DNA of 10,075 nucleotides, from contig CAZIDY010000067.1 in the NCBI GenBank assembly GCA_964538505.1, positions 1-10,075 of the forward strand. The letters run 5' to 3'. Source of the stretch: Zeimonas sp964538505 (GTDB taxonomy: Bacteria; Pseudomonadota; Gammaproteobacteria; Burkholderiales; Burkholderiaceae_E). Below the pieces are notes generated by a model. It worked only from the letters and a program-made list of their open reading frames with translations, was not told the origin of the DNA and made no database searches. Below, piece after piece: positions 7,128 through 10,075 of this stretch. A program made the translations under genes and the position numbers. Each line of letters begins with the position of its first letter. The stretch's first letter is position 1.

Positions 7128-7363
7128 CGCACGGCCGGCACGACCGAACCGCAGCCGCAGCCGTTCCGACGTTCACCGAGGTCGGCGCTCGTCGGCGCCT
7201 GGCGACCGCCCGACGCGAAAGCGCCGCTGCAGGCACGCCGCAGCACCCGCACACCGCGTAGTGCAGCGAGAATAGGCTTTCGACGCGAAGCAAGACGCAA
7301 TCCCCCGAATGACGCCCGCACCGGCGCCAATGTCTCGCCCGTTCCCGATCCGCGCGTAAGCCG
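7128..7363. other. Non-coding gap, no convincing element
   Basis: This is the longest gene-free stretch, 236 bp. It holds an imperfect tandem GTCGGCGC (7181-7188, 7191-7198) and several short GC-rich inverted repeats, but no good -35/-10 pair and no T-run. Open frames on the minus strand cross it without recognisable protein content. A promoter for the PAS-EAL gene probably lies here, but I cannot place it. Confidence 0.4.
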
Positions 7364-9073
7364 ATGTTGCGCGCCTTCCTCTTCTCGCTTGCGATCTTCG
7401 TCTCAATCGCAACACTCGCACTAAGCCATGTCGTCGCTGCTTTCGTCGGCGGCCTCGGCTGCGCGACGGCAATCTGCTGGCTCGTCTCGGCTGCACGGCG
7501 GCGCCGTGCGACAACCGCCGCCGACGGAACGGCACGCACGGCGCAACGACGCACCCGCGCTGCCGCCGACGAACCGGGCGACGAGTGGCAGATGCTCGAT
7601 GGCGACGCGAGCGACGTCGTCTCGCTGCATGACGCCTACGGCTTCGTGCGCTATGTGTCGGGTCCGCTGCTCGAACTGACCGGATTCTCGCGACACGACC
7701 TGGTCGGGCGACACGGCCACGAGTTCATTCACGAGGACGACCTGCCGACACTGCTCTCGGCGGTCCACGCCGCGCGATTCGAAGGACAGTCGGCGCCGGC
7801 GCTCATCCGCCTGCGCGACATCCAGGGGCACTTCGTCTGGATCGAGGCGCAGTTTCGCCACAGCGTTTCGCGTACCGGCGAGCCCGAGGTGCTGTGCGTG
7901 GCGCGCAGCGTTGCACGCAGCGCGATGCCGCAGGTGAGCGCTCAGGACGACGCTCCCGCAGGCGCCCGGGCGGACGCCCGGATGGACCCGCCCGTGGGCG
8001 CCACGATGTCTGCACGGACGGCTCCCCAGGCGCGCACACACGAAACGCCCCGGGAGATCGCCCGCAACACCGCCGCGATGCCCACTCGCATGGCTTCCCG
8101 GCTGCCTTCAGACCCTGCCGTGCCGCCTGTCCAGGCGTACGGTCCGCCCGCGCGTCGAGCACTCCCGCTCGCGCGATCCCGGGTGCGGACCGACTCCGCT
8201 TCCGGTCCTGCCCATCCGCGCTCGCCGATCCTCCTTTCGTCGAATCCGCTCGCCTGGCACGGCCCATCGCTGCAGGACCTGTGTCACGCATTCGAGCGAC
8301 GCGAGTTCGAGCTTCACTACCAGCTGAAGATGGGACTGGCGACCGGAAAGTTCACCGGCGCAGAGGCCCTGCTGCGCTGGAACGCGCCCGAAGGCAGGGG
8401 CCGTACCGCCGAGATCATCGCTTCCGCCGAACGCACGGGCTTCATCGTCACGCTGGGCGAATGGGTCGTGCGCGCTGCCGCTCACCAGAGCCTGCAATGG
8501 CGACGCGCCGGGCTGCGCTTTCCGGTCGCCGTCAACGTCTCGCCGGTGCAGTTGAAGGACGCTGGTTTCGCGACGCTGATGCACGAACTCGTCGCGCGCG
8601 ACCGGGAGCTTCCCGCATGGCTCGAGCTGGAGGTCACCGAGCAGGCGTTCTCGGGCGACAGCGATCGCGCGGTGCAGACGATCGCGCAGCTCGTCGCGCT
8701 GGGCTTCACGCTGCATATCGACGATTTCGGCGCGGGCTACTCGAAGCTCTCGCAGCTGTCGCGCATGCCGGTGCGCGCACTGAAGATCGACCGCTCGATC
8801 GTGCGCGACCTGGCCGACACCGCCGGCTCCATCGAAACCATCGAGGCAGTCGTCTCGCTGTCGCGTGCCCTGCACCTGAAGGTCATCGCCAAAGGCGTGG
8901 AAACCGCCGAGCAGCTCGAGTTGCTGCGCGCGCACGGCTGCGACGAAGTGCAGGGATACCTGTTCTCGCAGCCGATGGCCGCCGATGCGATGCGTGCGCT
9001 GGTGCGTCCGACACCGCAGCCTGTGCCGCCCGAAAGCGCACGGCGCCCCACCGTATCGGAAGACGTGCTCTGA
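7364..9073 (+). CDS. Membrane-anchored PAS-EAL protein, probably a degenerate c-di-GMP phosphodiesterase
   Basis: 569 residues. Two hydrophobic stretches (about 3-20 and 22-42) end in RRRR, consistent with an inner-membrane hairpin and a cytosolic remainder. A PAS fold follows at about 80-184 (YVSGPLLELTGFSRHDLVG, FIHEDD). A Pro/Ala/Arg/Met-rich linker of about 110 residues leads to an EAL domain (about 305-553); there is no GGDEF domain. Compared with RocR numbering, the c-di-GMP and metal residues are Glu334 (EALLRW), Asn391, Glu423 (EVTE), Asp453-Asp454 (DDFGAGYS), Lys474 and Gln530. The general-base Glu of AEGVET is Lys510 (AKGVET, codon AAA at 8891-8893). The usual YQP motif is YQL (319-321). 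It may therefore bind c-di-GMP without hydrolysing it (inference). The start ATG has only a weak ribosome binding site; TTG at 7367 is the next codon. Confidence 0.9.
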   Translation: MLRAFLFSLAIFVSIATLALSHVVAAFVGGLGCATAICWLVSAARRRRATTAADGTARTAQRRTRAAADEPGDEWQMLDGDASDVVSLHDAYGFVRYVSGPLLELTGFSRHDLVGRHGHEFIHEDDLPTLLSAVHAARFEGQSAPALIRLRDIQGHFVWIEAQFRHSVSRTGEPEVLCVARSVARSAMPQVSAQDDAPAGARADARMDPPVGATMSARTAPQARTHETPREIARNTAAMPTRMASRLPSDPAVPPVQAYGPPARRALPLARSRVRTDSASGPAHPRSPILLSSNPLAWHGPSLQDLCHAFERREFELHYQLKMGLATGKFTGAEALLRWNAPEGRGRTAEIIASAERTGFIVTLGEWVVRAAAHQSLQWRRAGLRFPVAVNVSPVQLKDAGFATLMHELVARDRELPAWLELEVTEQAFSGDSDRAVQTIAQLVALGFTLHIDDFGAGYSKLSQLSRMPVRALKIDRSIVRDLADTAGSIETIEAVVSLSRALHLKVIAKGVETAEQLELLRAHGCDEVQGYLFSQPMAADAMRALVRPTPQPVPPESARRPTVSEDVL

Positions 9074-9162
9074 GCTGTCGCCGGGAGCAGAAAAGGATCT
9101 GGACGGCCGCCCGCTCCCCGCGCATGATCCTTGCGCAACGTCGCGGCCAACCGGAGCCCCCG

Positions 9163-10075
9163 ATGTACACGATCTCCCGCCACGAGGTGTTCTCGGAGAA
9201 CGCATTTCTCTGGGAGGTTCAGGCGCCCGACGTCGCCCGGGCCGCCGAACCCGGACACTTCGTCATGCTGCGCCTGTCCGAAGGCGGCGAGCGCATCCCG
9301 CTCACCGTTGCAGACTACGACCGCGAGCGCGGCACCGTCACCATCGTCGTGCAGGCGCTCGGCAAGACGACGCGCGAGATGCGCGACGACTATGCGCAGG
9401 GCGACGCCTTCGACGACTTCGTCGGCCCGCTCGGCCTGCCGCAGCACATCGAGAAGCTCGGACACGTCGTCCTGGTCGGCGGCGGGCTCGGCGTCGCGCC
9501 GATCTTTCCCCAGTTGCGTGCCTTCCGGCAGGCCGGCAACCGCACGACCTGCATCGTCGGCTTTCGCAGCCGGGAGCTCGTCTTCTGGGCGGACAAGCTC
9601 GCCGAGCACGCCGACGAGCTGATCGTCTGCACCGACGACGGAAGCACGGGACGCGCGGGCTTCGTCACCGAGGCGCTGAAAGACCTGCTCGATCGCGAGA
9701 AGCCCGACCTCGTCGTGGCGATCGGCCCGATGCCGATGATGCACGCCTGCGCCGAGACGACCCGACCGTACGGCACGAAGACGATGGTCTCGCTGAACAC
9801 GATCATGGTCGACGGCACCGGCATGTGCGGGTCGTGTCGCGTCACGGTGGGCGGCGAAGTGAAGTTCGCCTGCGTCGACGGCCCCGACTTCGACGGACAC
9901 CTGGTCGACTTCAGGGAACTGCACGCACGCCAGAAGCGCTTCCGCAAGCAGGAGGCGCTGGCCAACGACGACGCGGCGCACGTCTGCAGCATCGAGCAGA
10001 AGCTCTTCGTCGAGGGCAAACGCACGTACAAGAAGTTCTCGGCGCTCGAACGCCACCAGGTGAAGATGCCCGAGC
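9163..10075 (+). CDS. Ferredoxin-NADP reductase-type flavin/[2Fe-2S] subunit (NfnA/SudB/PyrK-like), partial and possibly fused to NfnB
   Basis: FAD- and NAD(P)-binding electron-transfer protein related to dihydroorotate dehydrogenase electron-transfer subunits. The FAD site RIPLT is at 44-48. The nucleotide-binding loop VLVGGGLGVAP spans 103-113, followed by CTDDGSTGRAGFVTE (156-170) and VAIGPMPMM (185-193). The iron-sulfur segment VDGTGMCGSCRVTVGG (216-231) plus FACVDGPDFDGHLVDF (235-250) supplies Cys222, Cys225 and Cys237. Asp217 is the candidate fourth ligand, as I recall for NfnA of thermophiles. In Nfn/SudAB complexes this subunit partners a GltD-like NADPH dehydrogenase. Free-standing subunits usually end soon after the HLVDF segment. 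Here the frame stays open for over 50 more residues to the edge, ending in KMPE, which resembles the NfnB N-terminus. The start ATG has GGAG at 9153-9156, 6 nt upstream. Substrate pair unknown. Confidence 0.88.
   Translation, partial: MYTISRHEVFSENAFLWEVQAPDVARAAEPGHFVMLRLSEGGERIPLTVADYDRERGTVTIVVQALGKTTREMRDDYAQGDAFDDFVGPLGLPQHIEKLGHVVLVGGGLGVAPIFPQLRAFRQAGNRTTCIVGFRSRELVFWADKLAEHADELIVCTDDGSTGRAGFVTEALKDLLDREKPDLVVAIGPMPMMHACAETTRPYGTKTMVSLNTIMVDGTGMCGSCRVTVGGEVKFACVDGPDFDGHLVDFRELHARQKRFRKQEALANDDAAHVCSIEQKLFVEGKRTYKKFSALERHQVKMPE

Noticed and set aside
7181..7198. Imperfect tandem GTCGGCGC in the gap before the PAS-EAL gene
   Set aside because: Two 8-base copies in very G+C-rich DNA are not significant, and no promoter elements surround them.
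8737..10056. 439-codon minus-strand open frame across the EAL and reductase genes
   Set aside because: Antisense to two well-supported genes, with no recognisable protein family.

Overview
The window is G+C-rich (about two-thirds by eye), with codon third positions dominated by G and C. Gene content and protein style point to a betaproteobacterium, probably Burkholderiales or Rhodocyclales. This rests on overall protein resemblance (DusA, TrxC, class I DAHP synthase, PAS-EAL protein) and not on any marker gene, so the order is a guess.

Left part (1-2009), minus strand: the nearly complete tRNA-dihydrouridine synthase gene dusA runs off the left edge. Upstream of it, with a 4-bp ATGA overlap, lies an IclR-family regulator gene. 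A 180-bp divergent control region follows. It holds a perfect 14-bp palindrome (1910-1923) that overlaps a candidate -10 box for the regulator and lies upstream of a candidate promoter for the genes on its right.

Centre-left (2010-4705), plus strand: a small acyl-CoA operon has an AMP-forming acyl-CoA ligase and an atypical crotonase-family enzyme. The crotonase lacks both canonical hydratase glutamates in a hand alignment. It is followed by the broken C-terminal end of a short-chain dehydrogenase/reductase. The IclR protein probably controls these genes, which look like a catabolic route that activates a carboxylic acid to its CoA thioester. The substrate cannot be read from sequence.

Centre (4706-7127), plus strand: a promoter and a 7-bp inverted repeat that covers the ribosome binding site precede an orphan NarL/LuxR-type response regulator. 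Seven bases later comes trxC (zinc-finger thioredoxin 2, TTG start), then a class I DAHP synthase that starts the shikimate pathway. No sensor kinase gene is present.

Right part (7128-10075), plus strand: a membrane-anchored PAS-EAL protein carries seven of the eight residues of the c-di-GMP phosphodiesterase site but has Lys in place of the general-base Glu. It is followed by a flavin/[2Fe-2S] oxidoreductase of the NfnA/SudB/PyrK type. This gene runs off the right edge and, from its last visible residues, may be fused to the NfnB/GltD-like partner.

Most of the window is ordinary metabolism and signalling. The points worth a second look are the palindromic operator region, the altered active sites of the crotonase and EAL proteins, the SDR remnant, the RBS-covering inverted repeat and the possible Nfn fusion. 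No mobile element, CRISPR array, tRNA or rRNA gene was seen.
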